Shown: piece by piece, positions 1 through 9,517 of the stretch | How the letters are laid out: the number at the start of each line of letters is the position of its first letter | Numbering within the stretch: position 1 is the stretch's first letter | Source: CAVPOO01 sp963707015 | Lineage (GTDB): Bacteria > Pseudomonadota > Gammaproteobacteria > Thiohalobacterales > Thiohalobacteraceae | Direction of reading: 5' to 3' | Assembly: GCA_963707015.1 (NCBI GenBank) | Contig: CAVPOO010000015.1 | Span: 186,001-250,000, forward strand | Length of the DNA stretch: 64,000 nucleotides | The notes under the pieces: model-generated | Told to the model about the DNA's origin: nothing | The model's input: only the letters and a program-made list of their open reading frames with translations | The model's database searches: none | Position numbers and translations under genes: made by a program

Positions 1-113
1 AGGCGCATAGTGGGCCCTACGCAACGAGAAAACGGGAGGCTTTGGGCCGCTCTCCCACCGCCGCAGTAGAATCAGCCTGAGTCCGACAGGCTCCTAGGCC
101 CGGACGGTAAGTA

Positions 114-1001
114 TCAGTCCCCGGTCAGGCGCTTCTGGGCTTCCCGGTACTTCTCTGCGGTGCGCCGGATAACCTCAGGGGGGAGATGCGGACCGGGCGG
201 AGTCTTGTTCCAGTCGAGCGTCTCGAGGTAGTCACGTACGTATTGTTTGTCGAAGCTCGGGGGACTCTCACCCGGCCGATAGCTGTCGGCCGGCCAGAAG
301 CGCGAGGAATCCGGCGTCAGTATTTCGTCGATCAGGACCAGGGTACCGTCGTCGTCCAGCCCGAACTCAAACTTGGTGTCAGCAATGATGATCCCCCGCT
401 CGAGTGCATATTCGGCACTGTCCTGGTAGATCCGCAGGCTGATATCCCGTATCTGTTCGGCATAGTCATCGCCAATCAGCTCCCGCGTTCGCGCGAAATC
501 AATGTTCTCGTCGTGCTCACCCACCTCCGCCTTGGTTGAGGGCGTAAAGATCGGTTCCGGTAAGCGGTCTGCCATACGCAGACCCCCGGCCAGGCTGATA
601 CCACAGACCGAACCGGAGCGCTGATATTCCTTCCAGCCCGACCCGATCAGGTAACCCCGCACGATCGCCTCGACCGGCAGCGCCTTCAGCCGTCTCACCA
701 CAATCGCACGTCCTGCCACCTCTTCCCGTTCGCCGGCATCGGCCAACACCTCGTCGAGCGTCAACGCAGCGATATGATTCGGCACCACATCGCGTGTCCG
801 CTCAAACCAGAAGTTGGAAACTGCGGTAAGCACCGCGCCCTTGCCGGGGATAGGGTCGGGCAGGACCACGTCGAAGGCGGACAAGCGGTCCGTCGTCACG
901 ATCAGCAGATGCTCATCTCCCACACGATAGACATCGCGGACCTTGCCCCTCTGCCACAGCGGCAGACTGCGCAGCTTCGTCTCGTACAGTGTCTCCTTCA
1001 C
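114..1001 (-). CDS. purC: Phosphoribosylaminoimidazole-succinocarboxamide synthase
   Basis: SAICAR synthase joins aspartate to CAIR using ATP in purine biosynthesis, in the cytoplasm. The protein opens with the family block KLRSLPLWQRGKVRDVY and contains the VRGYLIGSGWKEYQ segment, typical of the roughly 300-residue bacterial/yeast-like PurC type. The open frame extends upstream to 1148, but those 49 residues look unlike PurC. I place the start at the GTG at 1001 because AGGAG lies 9 bases upstream and the product (295 aa) then has the usual length. It is divergent from purE, another gene of the same pathway, so the 170-bp gap probably holds both promoters. Identity is secure; the start is inferred. 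Confidence 0.95.
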   Translation of the reverse strand: MKETLYETKLRSLPLWQRGKVRDVYRVGDEHLLIVTTDRLSAFDVVLPDPIPGKGAVLTAVSNFWFERTRDVVPNHIAALTLDEVLADAGEREEVAGRAIVVRRLKALPVEAIVRGYLIGSGWKEYQRSGSVCGISLAGGLRMADRLPEPIFTPSTKAEVGEHDENIDFARTRELIGDDYAEQIRDISLRIYQDSAEYALERGIIIADTKFEFGLDDDGTLVLIDEILTPDSSRFWPADSYRPGESPPSFDKQYVRDYLETLDWNKTPPGPHLPPEVIRRTAEKYREAQKRLTGD

Positions 1002-1169
1002 GTCGGTGTGCTCCTGATCGGGTTTCGCATGAAGCGCAGATTGTACCCGCCATCGAGCCTGGACTGGAAATCCTGGGAAATGGCTCGCCCGAGCCGCCGC
1101 AGGGGCTTGCCCCAACATGCCGCCGAAATGATAGAATTGGGTTCCCATTAATCAGAACGACAGAATCTT

Positions 1170-1664
1170 ATGAGTACACCCCTTGTCGCCGTCATCATGG
1201 GCAGCAGCAGTGACTGGGAGATCATGAAGCCGGCCGTGGACATGCTGGAGAAATTCGGCGTGCCCTACGAAGCCAAGGTGATTTCGGCCCATCGCGCCAC
1301 GGATATGCTGGTCGAATACGCGGAATCCCTGCGCTCTCGCGGCTTCGTCTGTGGGATTGCCGGCGCCGGCGGCGCCGCTCACCTGGCCGGTGTGCTGGCC
1401 GCCAAGACCACACTGCCGGTCCTTGGCGTGCCGATCCCCTCGAAATACCTCAAAGGTATGGATTCATTGCTCTCGACGGTGCAGATGCCGAAAGGCATAC
1501 CGGTCGCGACGTTTGCGATTGGCGAGGCAGGTGCCGCCAATGCGGCGTTGTATGCCGTCAGCATCATCGCCGTCACCGATGCCGCAATGGCGGAAAAACT
1601 GCAGCGCTTCCGCAAGGACCAGGAAGAAATGGTACGAAACATGACGCTGCCGCCGTCGCCCTAG
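1170..1664 (+). CDS. purE: N5-carboxyaminoimidazole ribonucleotide mutase
   Basis: Class I PurE converts N5-CAIR to CAIR, the substrate of the divergently encoded PurC. The 164-aa protein has the family signatures: GSSSDW near residue 11, SAHRAT near residue 40, the glycine-rich AGAGGAAHL loop and GVPIPSKYLKGMDSLLS. Length is typical. The usual partner purK does not follow; a CTAG-ended repeat element begins at 1661 instead. The TAG stop codon at 1662-1664 is part of the terminal CTAG of that element. The first Met is used; no strong ribosome binding site is visible. Confidence 0.95.
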   Translation: MSTPLVAVIMGSSSDWEIMKPAVDMLEKFGVPYEAKVISAHRATDMLVEYAESLRSRGFVCGIAGAGGAAHLAGVLAAKTTLPVLGVPIPSKYLKGMDSLLSTVQMPKGIPVATFAIGEAGAANAALYAVSIIAVTDAAMAEKLQRFRKDQEEMVRNMTLPPSP

Positions 1665-1983
1665 CCCGCATTTCTCACCGGGATCCCGGATGCTGGCGCA
1701 GGGCTCGTGTGTCCGGATGCCGCGCTGGGCGGAGCCAGGAAAGCGGAAGGTCCAGTGGACCTTTCGCCTGCGTAGCGGGCTTGGCACAGCCGAGCCCTGG
1801 GCGCGATAAAGTGGTAGCCGTAGCTACCACTTGAGTGAAGCGCAAGTCCGGGCGCGCGAGAACTAGCCAGGGCCGGGATAGGCACGGTCTGATTGCACGC
1901 TGTCTTTTCCCTGATCTGCACTATGTTCGTTACCTCAGTGCATTATGTGACTCTATCGCCGCCCGGTGAGAAATGCGGGCTAG
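1661..1983. mobile_element. CTAG-ended palindromic repeat, family A, copy 1
   Basis: A 323-bp non-coding element. The left end reads CTAGCCCGCATTTCTCACC and the right end is its inverse complement, giving terminal inverted repeats of about 22 bp including the CTAG. The interior has a conserved hairpin (GTGGTAGC-cgta-GCTACCAC, near 1810-1829) and an extra module at about 1730-1808 that is also found in the 16.8-kb copy. No ORF of coding quality is present. It resembles a MITE-like non-autonomous transposon. The left CTAG includes the purE stop codon. Confidence 0.8.
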
Positions 1984-2007
1984 GAGTCACATCGCCTGCT
2001 GCGCGGC

Positions 2008-2967
2008 TTAGCCATGCGCAGGCGACTGCTTCCCCGTCCGCTGCGCTGCAGCCGAGCCAAGCGTCGGGAGGGCTACGATCTGTGTAACCTCATTGAGAAT
2101 GAATTCCTTGAAAGCCTGTGCCACGGCAGAAAACCGTTTTCCCTCCCGGTGCACGATATACCAGTGGCGCAGGATGGGAAATCTCTCGACATCCAGAATG
2201 ACCAGCCGTCCCAGGGCCAGCTCCATCTCGAGGGTATGAAGCGACAGCAGCCCCAGCCCCAGACCCGCCTCCACGCCTTGCTTGATTGCCTCTGAACTGC
2301 TCATCTCCATGGGCGTCAGCAGGGTGACGCCGTTTTCCCGGAACCAGCGTTCCATTGCCAGGCGTGTCCCCGAACCCTGCTCACGCACCAGAAACGTCTC
2401 CTGTTCCAATCGATGCAGTGGAATCGCCCTGGCACCTGCCAGCGCGTGGTTCGGTGGCGCAATCACCACGAGGGGATTCTCCATGAAACTCTCTGCCGCG
2501 AGATCCAGATTCCCCGGCGGCTGCCCCATGATGACCAGATCGGCCTCATTCTCCATCAGCGCCTGCAGCAGCTGTTTGCGGTTAGTCACGTTAAGGCTGA
2601 CGGTAACCTCCGGATAACGCTGACAGAATGTCGCAAGCAGCTGGGGGACAAAATAGTTCGCCGTGCTCGCGACGGCGATAGTCAGGCGTCCCCGTTTCAG
2701 ACCTTTCAACTCGTCGAACACGTGTGAGGCCTCCTGCAGGAGGGCCGTGATTGCGCGGCTGTAACGCTCCATCTCCCGCCCGGCGTCCGTCAGATGGATC
2801 CGCTTGCCAAGCTGCTCAAAAAGCGGCAATCCAACGGCCTGCTCAAGCTGCTTGATCTGCATCGACACGGCGGGCTGGGTCAGATGCAGCTCTTCCGAGG
2901 CGCGCGTGTAACTCAGATGCCGCGCAACGGCTTCAAAGATCTTCAGCTGACGGAGTGTCAGATTCAT
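2008..2967 (-). CDS. cbbR: LysR-family regulator, CbbR-like
   Basis: Transcription activator of the LysR family, most like CbbR, which controls RuBisCO operons in response to Calvin-cycle metabolites. The N-terminal winged helix-turn-helix (LTLRQLKIFEAVARHLSYTRA...LTQPAVSMQIKQLE) and the linker ELKGLKRGRLTIAVASTANYF are characteristic of CbbR. The effector-binding domain follows to about residue 300. I chose the ATG at 2967 (319 aa) because AAGGAA lies 7 bases upstream and CbbR proteins begin just before LRQLKIFE. An upstream ATG at 2997 also has an AAGGA. The cbbLS genes are about 12 kb away rather than divergent, which is less usual. A TNA-N7-TNA motif at 3000-3012 could be an autoregulatory site. 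Confidence 0.85.
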   Translation of the reverse strand: MNLTLRQLKIFEAVARHLSYTRASEELHLTQPAVSMQIKQLEQAVGLPLFEQLGKRIHLTDAGREMERYSRAITALLQEASHVFDELKGLKRGRLTIAVASTANYFVPQLLATFCQRYPEVTVSLNVTNRKQLLQALMENEADLVIMGQPPGNLDLAAESFMENPLVVIAPPNHALAGARAIPLHRLEQETFLVREQGSGTRLAMERWFRENGVTLLTPMEMSSSEAIKQGVEAGLGLGLLSLHTLEMELALGRLVILDVERFPILRHWYIVHREGKRFSAVAQAFKEFILNEVTQIVALPTLGSAAAQRTGKQSPAHG

Positions 2968-2999
2968 GCGCCTGTTCCTTATGTTTTCACTCAGCATAC

Positions 3000-3012
3000 T
3001 AAATAATCCTTA
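3000..3012. promoter_or_regulatory. Possible LysR-type (TNA-N7-TNA) site upstream of cbbR
   Basis: TAAATAATCCTTA fits the TNA-N7-TNA pattern known for CbbR binding sites and lies 33-45 bp upstream of the preferred cbbR start. A similar but more symmetrical site lies upstream of cbbL. The motif is short and AT-rich, so chance occurrence is possible. The rest of the 2968-3294 gap shows no gene or repeat I can support. Confidence 0.3.
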
Positions 3013-3294
3013 TGATTTGGCAAGCACAGCGCTGCGCGCCCGCGAATATGCCTGCGAAATTCCACCACTTTGAGCGCCGCCGACGAGGGATCTGTCGGGC
3101 TTAGGGGTTCGTACCGAGGCAGGTGGGAGAGTGGCGCAGACCCGGCCACAGCTGTGCACTCCCTGCGGCGTCGCGGCCGCCGTTGACATTCCCGCCGGTC
3201 AACACGGCCGGACAGAGGCAGGTTCACGCCAAAAAGGGGTACTGCCCGCACGACATCGCCGTCGGCAGGGCAGGGGTCGCAGGCACACGGCGTC

Positions 3295-3915
3295 TCAGCG
3301 CGGGACTTTTGGCAGCTCGGCCGCGCGCCGCTGCAAAGCGGCGTTGTGAAATTCAAGGTTGCCGCCGTACCTGCCATGCCGGATGCGCGTAACACCCGCA
3401 TTGTCGACCTTGATGCGATACAGGCCCAGAGGGCTGGCATGCAGAACATGGGCGATGATCGCGCGGATGACGCCGGCATGGGCAACGATGAGACAGTGCT
3501 GCCCGTGAGGGTTCCTCAATACCGCTGTATAGGCGCTAACCACCCGCGTGATAAAACTGTCCAGGGGTTCCGCGCCCGGCGGTCTGCGGTTAACCGGATC
3601 GGCATAGAAAGCCTCGTATTCGGCACGATTATTGGCCTGTATCTCTGCCGGATGCCGGCCTTCCCAGCAGCCAAAGCCCACTTCGCTGAAGCGGGGTTCA
3701 AGGGTCACCGGGATACCATGGCGCGAGGCGAGTGCCTCGGCAAAGGCCCGGCATCGCTGCAAAGGCGAGCTCACGATGCGATCCCAGGGCGCGGCCTCTC
3801 CGATCGCCGCCCACATCTGCGCCCAGCCTGTTTCACTCAGAGGATCATCGATCCCGTGCCCCCGATAGCGGCGTCCGCCAACCGGCTCACCGTGTCGGAT
3901 CAGGTCAATGGTCAT
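3295..3915 (-). CDS. Histidine phosphatase family protein
   Basis: Member of the phosphoglycerate mutase-like histidine phosphatase superfamily. The first strand carries the catalytic RHG motif (IDLIRHGEP). Downstream features are SSPLQRCRAFAEAL, SEVGFGCWEGR and the second histidine in LIVAHAGVIRAI. The layout resembles alpha-ribazole phosphatase (CobC) and related small-molecule phosphatases, but no cobalamin gene is nearby, so the substrate is unknown. The frame opens at 3936; I prefer the Met at 3915, which places the catalytic strand at the N-terminus as in the family. It stands alone between cbbR and an OmpA-type lipoprotein gene. Confidence 0.85.
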   Translation of the reverse strand: MTIDLIRHGEPVGGRRYRGHGIDDPLSETGWAQMWAAIGEAAPWDRIVSSPLQRCRAFAEALASRHGIPVTLEPRFSEVGFGCWEGRHPAEIQANNRAEYEAFYADPVNRRPPGAEPLDSFITRVVSAYTAVLRNPHGQHCLIVAHAGVIRAIIAHVLHASPLGLYRIKVDNAGVTRIRHGRYGGNLEFHNAALQRRAAELPKVPR

Positions 3916-4164
3916 GTCCCGGACGTTTCCCGGCATGCTATGGGAGTCGCATCGCGATCAGCCCCTGCGCTGTCCGTCGGATTCCTTTCCGGGTGCGTTC
4001 AGGCGCCAGTTCACGATCAAATGAGTACGTTCGACAATGCGATCGACATGATGTCCACGGGGCAATGACAGGCGTAGAGCCGCCAAGCCAGCGCGCCGGA
4101 ACCAGTCCGCACCCGCCATCCCCCCCGGCAACAGACACCGTGGGGGGAACCCTGTGCTGGCTGT

Positions 4165-5562
4165 CTACTCGTTGTTAATCAGAATCTCGACACGCCGGTT
4201 AGTCGCGCGTCCCTGCGGGGTTTCGTTGCTGGCGACCGGTCGCTCCGCGCCGTAGCCGGTCACCGCGATGCGGCTTGCCGAAATGCCGCCCACCTCGACC
4301 AGGAATCGGGCGACATTGGCTGCACGCGCCTGGGAGAGGTTCTTGTTGACGGCCGCACTGCCCGTAGAGTCGGTATGTCCCGATATTACGAGCTGACTCT
4401 CCGGGAAGGTGTTTACGGCCTGAAGAATCTTGTTCATCAGGGCGAAGTTTTCCGTGCCGATCTCGCTGCCGCCCGGCGGGAAACGGAAACCATGGGCAGA
4501 TATCAGGACATTCTTCCGCTGTTGATAGACAGTGGCCTCGGCCGGTGTGAACAGCGACTGCACCCTTTCTACGGCAGCGCGCTGCTCGGCGGTCAAAGAC
4601 AGTTCCTGTTCATACTGAGACCGTTGCGCCGCCGTATCATCGCGCTGTTTCATCAGCCCCTGGATGGACTGCTGCATACCGAGGACCACATTACGGTTCG
4701 GTTCGTTGAAAGGCAGCTGCTCGCCCAGAGGCGCGTTGATTTCGCTCAGCTGTTTCTGGTACCAGAGCACCGTGTCTTCGCGCGTATAGTCGCGGCGGTC
4801 AAAATCCTTGATCAGTTCCGTAATCGCCATGCTCTGCTCAGCCAGCCACTTGGCGCGCTTGGCATGCGCATTGGCCTTGTCCGTCTTGGTGCGGTCCGCC
4901 TCCAGCACCGATAGCGCCAGTCGCATCTCTTCCTCAGCGAGCTTGAACGTCTTGGGCGCAAACTTGGCCGCGTTGTTCTTCTTGGCCTCGGCGACTGCCG
5001 CCTGGGCAGCCTCGACCGTACCCTCCTGCAGTGCCGCCAGCTCCAGTTTCTCGTACCCGGCGATCAGCCGCTGGCGGCGTTCCTTGGCGTCCTCCAGCCT
5101 GGCGCGCTCCACAAGGCTCGCCACCTTGCGCAACTCTTCATCGAGCTCCGCGGTGCGTTCCGGGAAGATGCTCGCGGCCCCCGCCTGGTAGGCCTTGTCG
5201 CGCGCCTCCAGAACTTCACGCAGCAGGTCCCGGCTGAGATCGGCATGCTCATTGGCCTTCGCAAGGGCCTGCAGCCCCTTGCTGGCGGCCGAGTTCGCGG
5301 TGCCCGCGCGGTCGGCCGTGGCTTCGCCGATGGCATCCTCGTATTGCGCCTGCGCGGCGCGGTAACCATCCGGCGCAAGGTTGTCTACGCCCTTCGCGGC
5401 GGCGTCCCGGAGGCCTTTGTCCAGCTTGGCAATCTGCTCGTACTGCCCCAGGATCTGATCTTGTGTGAGTGTCGGTCCTGTCGCACACCCGGCCAGAATG
5501 ACGGCAAGGAAAAGCGCAGAACAAACATGCCTGCGGATTCTCATCATTCGGATTTTCATCAT
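4165..5562 (-). CDS. OmpA-family lipoprotein with DUF4398-like region
   Basis: Predicted outer-membrane lipoprotein of 465 aa. The N-terminus is a lipoprotein signal with lipobox LAGC (Cys26). Residues about 30-340 are alanine-rich and largely helical with coiled-coil character, including a DUF4398-like part. The C-terminal 115 residues form an OmpA/MotB peptidoglycan-binding domain with LVISGHTDSTGSAAVNKNLSQ and GYGAERPVASN...GRATNRRVEI. Such proteins tie the outer membrane to the cell wall. A GGGAG ribosome binding site precedes the start. It is monocistronic as far as can be seen. Confidence 0.88.
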   Translation of the reverse strand: MMKIRMMRIRRHVCSALFLAVILAGCATGPTLTQDQILGQYEQIAKLDKGLRDAAAKGVDNLAPDGYRAAQAQYEDAIGEATADRAGTANSAASKGLQALAKANEHADLSRDLLREVLEARDKAYQAGAASIFPERTAELDEELRKVASLVERARLEDAKERRQRLIAGYEKLELAALQEGTVEAAQAAVAEAKKNNAAKFAPKTFKLAEEEMRLALSVLEADRTKTDKANAHAKRAKWLAEQSMAITELIKDFDRRDYTREDTVLWYQKQLSEINAPLGEQLPFNEPNRNVVLGMQQSIQGLMKQRDDTAAQRSQYEQELSLTAEQRAAVERVQSLFTPAEATVYQQRKNVLISAHGFRFPPGGSEIGTENFALMNKILQAVNTFPESQLVISGHTDSTGSAAVNKNLSQARAANVARFLVEVGGISASRIAVTGYGAERPVASNETPQGRATNRRVEILINNE

Positions 5563-5885
5563 TGTTTCTCCCTCATATCTCTCTCAAGTCCGTTTCAGCG
5601 TAAGGCCGGTCGAGCAGCCAGCTCACCCGGGAAGCGATTGGGCCGGGCTCATGCCTGCGGTCGCATAAGATACCATAGCGCGGAGAGAATTTGTTGAAGT
5701 ACTGGCTGCAGCCATGGTCAGTCCAGGCTGTCCTGCGCAAACTTCCTCGGGTAAAGTACAGTGCGATCAGTCACTGCGCGCGACTGATCATCAACACATC
5801 GCCAGCCATTGCCACACCCTGCACACACGGCGCCGTTCGATGCGCATCGATGGTGCGGTCGTCGGCACAGCACGCCGCACGCAGG
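5563..5885. other. Intergenic region, no gene seen
   Basis: Upstream region of the OmpA-type lipoprotein gene. Short open frames here have no recognisable product. It presumably holds the lipoprotein promoter. Confidence 0.5.
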
Positions 5886-6065
5886 TTAGTGCTTTTTCAG
5901 TCTGATGATGACGGATAGTATGGCCACGGAATTCACGGAAAAACACGGAAAGAACCAACACCCATTCGAATTTTTTCCGTGTGTTTCCGTGGCCATAAAT
6001 GTAAGAATACTGGCACTCGGTCCAATTTGTCAGCATCCGTCATTATCCAGTTGAAAGCGTACTAG
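5886..6065. mobile_element. CTAG-ended palindromic repeat, family B, copy 1
   Basis: A 180-bp element. The left end is TTAGTGCTTTTTCAGTCTGA and the right end ends in CTAG, with imperfect inversion of the ends (GATAATGACGGAT near each side). The centre is a long hairpin with arms of the type CCACGGAATTCACGGAAAAA and its complement, here 5932-5994. Two more copies lie at 27991-28180 and 31973-32158. No coding capacity. It lies upstream of the OmpA lipoprotein gene and is not at a stop codon. Confidence 0.72.
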
Positions 6066-6437
6066 GCTTGTGGGTCAGTCAGCCCGCGAAATCACGCCGT
6101 GCCTGATTCGATGGGTTCACGCCCTCTCCGCACTGGTGCGGCGACGGCTGCCCTTGCACCGGATTTGTGCGCACGGCGCTACGGATTGCGTGGCCCGATT
6201 CCCTGGAGAGTGCCCATGGACGGCGCGTCACGTCGCGCACGGCTGAACTTCCGCGGAAACACTGACAAAGGGTTTTGCCAGATTATTCAACTGGTTAGGT
6301 TTCCATCGCCTGATCCACGACCGGTTTTCACGGCGCGCCGGGGAGTCGCTATCTGACCGGCTTTCAGGGGCTCCAGGCATAGTTGATGCGTCGGGCTGCC
6401 GTGTCCCTGATCTACGGGGCCTTGCCACGCTCAGTCG
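6066..6437. other. Intergenic region upstream of the GAF-phosphorylase gene
   Basis: Non-coding stretch between a family B repeat and the phosphorylase start. No gene, RNA or repeat can be supported; it presumably contains the phosphorylase promoter. Confidence 0.45.
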
Positions 6438-9080
6438 ATGAACATGACACAGCCGATGGAAGAACCGGTCCTCTCAGTAGCAGAGTTGCGTCAGCTCGTC
6501 GCCGGGCGGAGCGACCCCACCGAGACCCTGAACTCGGTGGTACGACTGATCCGCACCGGCTTTCAGACCAACGTCTGCTCTGTCTACCTGCTCGAGCCGG
6601 ATCGCACCCATCTGATCCTGGCAGCCACCTACGGCCTGCGTCCCGAGAGTGTGCGCAAGGTGCGAATGAGCCTGCAGGAGGGCCTTGCCGGACTTGTTGC
6701 ACAGGAACTGCGACCGATCGTGGTCGAGGACGCAGTACAACACCCGCGTTTCAAGCATTTTCCGGAGGCGGGTGAAGATGCCTACCATTCCTTTCTCGGC
6801 CTGCCGCTGCTGGATCGAGGGCTTCTCCAGGGCGTCCTCGTCGTACAGACCACGGAGCCGCGTACCTTCACACCGGAGCAGATCCAGCACCTGGTGGAGG
6901 TGACGGCGCCGGTGGGTCCCATTGTCGGCGAGGTGCGCAACATCGAGCAGCTGGTGGCACCCGCCTTCGAACGCCTGTATGCCCTCAGCCGCAATCTGTG
7001 GTGGACCTGGGACCTGGCTGGAGAAAACCTGTTTCGCGTCCTCAATCCATTGCGCTGGCGGGAACTGGACCATAACCCGGTGGCGCTGATCGCGGAAATT
7101 CCGTTTCTGGAGCTGGAGGAAAGCATCGACCGGCACGTGCTGCGCAGCGGGATCAATTATACCTGCCGACGTTTGCAGGAATATCTGGCGGCCCAGGATA
7201 CCTGGGCAGATACCCACGCAGGCGTGCTGGGTGCCCGGCCGGTGGCCTATTTTTCGGCCGAATTCGGCCTGCACGAATCTCTCCCCACGTATTCCGGCGG
7301 GCTGGGTATTCTCGCGGGCGATCACATCAAGAGCGCATCAGACCTGGGTGTTCCTCTGATCGGCATCGGACTGTTCTACAACCAGGGCTATTTTCACCAG
7401 TGGCTGGACCAGGATGGCTGGCAGCACGAAGACTACATTGATGTGGACGTCTGGCGGCTGCCCCTGGAGCCGGCCGCAGGCATCGACGGACAACCATTGA
7501 TGGTCCAGATTGAGACGCGCAGCGGAACGCTGAGCGCCCGGGGTATGGAAGGCAGCGGTCGGCCGCTGTACCCTGCTGCTGCTGGATTCCGACGTACCGG
7601 ACAACTGCCGGGAAGATCGCGATCTGACGGCGCGTCTTTATGGCGGGGACGACCGCACCCGCATCCGTCAGGAACTGTTGCTGGGTGTTGGTGGCGTGCG
7701 CGCCCTGAACGCCCTCGGCATCAGGGCCGGTGTGCTGCACATGAATGAAGGCCACAGTGCCTTCGCGGCCCTCGAAATCGCCCGCATGCGTACGCAGCTG
7801 GAAGGCATCGATTTTCGCGAGGCCGCGCTGAGAGTGGCGCGGCGCAACATCTTCACTACCCATACGCCGGTACCGGCTGGGCACGACCGATTCCTGCCGA
7901 CCATGGTCGAAGAGCACCTCGGGCCCCTGCGCGATGCACTGGCCGTCCCCTATGATGAGTTCATGGGGTGGGCAGGGTCGATCCGGCCAACCATGAGGAA
8001 GCGTTCTGCATGACCGTGCTGGCGCTCAAACTGTCACGCCGTGCCAACGGCGTCTCGGCACTGCACGGTCGGGTATCCCGGGATATGTGGTCTGACCTGT
8101 GGCCGGGCAGGCCGGCGCCCATCGGGCACATCACCAACGGCGTCCATGTGCTGACCTGGCTGGCGCCCCAGATGCGGATGCTGTATGAACGCCATTTTGG
8201 TCCCGACTGGGCGGTTCACAGTGCCGAGCCGGCCGTGTGGGCCGGTATCGACAAGCTGGATGACGGAGAACTGTGGGAGACACACCAGGCACTCAAGGCG
8301 CGGCTGCTGGACTTCGTGCGTCGCCGGGTCACCGTCCAGGAGGAGCGTCGCGGCGCCCCTTCTGAGATCCTGGAGAATCTGCGCCGTTCCCTGAACCTGG
8401 ACACCCTGACCATCGGGTTTGCCCGCCGCTTCGCCGAGTACAAACGCAGTCATCTGATTACGGATGATCTTGAATTCCTGGATCGCCTGATCAACAACGC
8501 GCAGGCGCCGGTGCAGATCCTGTATGCCGGCAAGGCCCATCCCCAGGACAGTCTCGGCAAGGGCATTCTGCAGCACATCGACCGATTGAGTCGCGATCCG
8601 CGCTTCGCAGGCAAGACCGTGTTTGTCGAGGACTATGACATGAACACCGCGCGCCACCTGGTGCAGGGCGTCGATCTCTGGCTCAACAATCCACGCCGCC
8701 CCCTGGAAGCCTCGGGAACCAGCGGCCAGAAGGTGGTGCTCAATGGCGGACTCAACCTGTCCGTACTGGACGGCTGGCGGGCCGAAGCCTACGACGGACG
8801 CAACGGTTTCGCCATCAGCGAAGGTGAAAGCCACATCGATCAGCCCCTCCAGGATAAGCGTGACGCCGAAGCGCTGTGCCGGGTCTTGCGTGACGAGGTG
8901 ATACCGCTGTTCTATCAGCGCGATCCTGATGGCCTGCCGCGCGCCTGGATCGCACGCATGAAACGGTCGATCCGCACCCTGGGCTGGCGTTTCAACGCGG
9001 ACCGCATGGTCATGGATTACGTCCGCAATTGCTATCTCCCGGCAGCTGGCGGCATTTCCAGTGACATGAGCAGGGACTGA
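6438..9080 (+). pseudogene. glgP: GAF domain-alpha-glucan phosphorylase fusion, two frameshifts
   Basis: Glycogen/alpha-glucan phosphorylase releases glucose-1-phosphate from storage glucan. Residues about 20-170 form a GAF sensor domain (NVCSVYLLEPDRTHLILAATYGL) resembling that of PtsP. The phosphorylase part begins near 190 (LYALSRNLWWTWD) and includes AYFSAEFGLHESLPTYSGGLG, NEGHSAFAALE and the PLP-lysine motif GTSGQK. The frame is broken twice: an extra G in the GGGG at 7540-7543 (expected reading RVWKAAVGR), and one missing base near 7969 (expected GLGRVDPANHEEAFCMTVLA). The two shifts cancel, and all family motifs survive in the three frames, so a sequencing error or very recent damage is more likely than an old pseudogene. 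If repaired, the product is about 880 aa. Confidence 0.85.
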
Positions 9081-9140
9081 ACGTGACCTTGTCCCTGCTG
9101 ACCGGCAGTCTCCAGCGGACCAGGGTCACCCAGGCAGGCC

Positions 9141-9390
9141 CTAGCCCGGATTTCTCACCGGGCGGCGGTGGAGAACCGCATATTCTGTTAAAGAGATTGA
9201 GAGAGTGCTGAGTCGCCAGAACACAGCGTGTTTCGTAAAGATGCCTATCCCGGCCCTGGCTAGTTCTCGCGCGTCCGGACTTGCGCTTCACTCAAGTGGT
9301 AGCTACGGCTACCACTTTCCCTCCAGCGCGGCGTCCGGACACACGAGCCCTGCGCCAGCATCCGGGATCCCGGTGAGAAATCCGGGCTAG
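9141..9390. mobile_element. CTAG-ended palindromic repeat, family A, copy 2 (inverted)
   Basis: A 250-bp element with perfect 22-bp terminal inverted repeats starting CTAGCCCGGATTTCTCACC. Orientation is opposite to the other family A copies: the GTGGTAGC/GCTACCAC hairpin and the GGATCCCGG segment lie toward the right end. Both optional interior modules are missing, and the remaining interior differs from the other copies. It follows the phosphorylase gene by 60 bp and is not fused to a stop codon. Confidence 0.78.
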
Positions 9391-9517
9391 GGAGTCAGCT
9401 CACATGCAAAGGCATTACCTGAAGACAGACGCTTTCTGCAAGCTCGCTTTTGCGCGGCCCGCGAGGCAGCCTGCGCGCCGGTCGACGATGACCGGTTCCT
9501 GACGGAAATCTGCTTGC

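Noticed and set aside
2991..3485. Minus-strand open frame of 164 codons upstream of cbbR
   Set aside because: It overlaps the 3' part of the histidine phosphatase gene in another frame and has no recognisable product.
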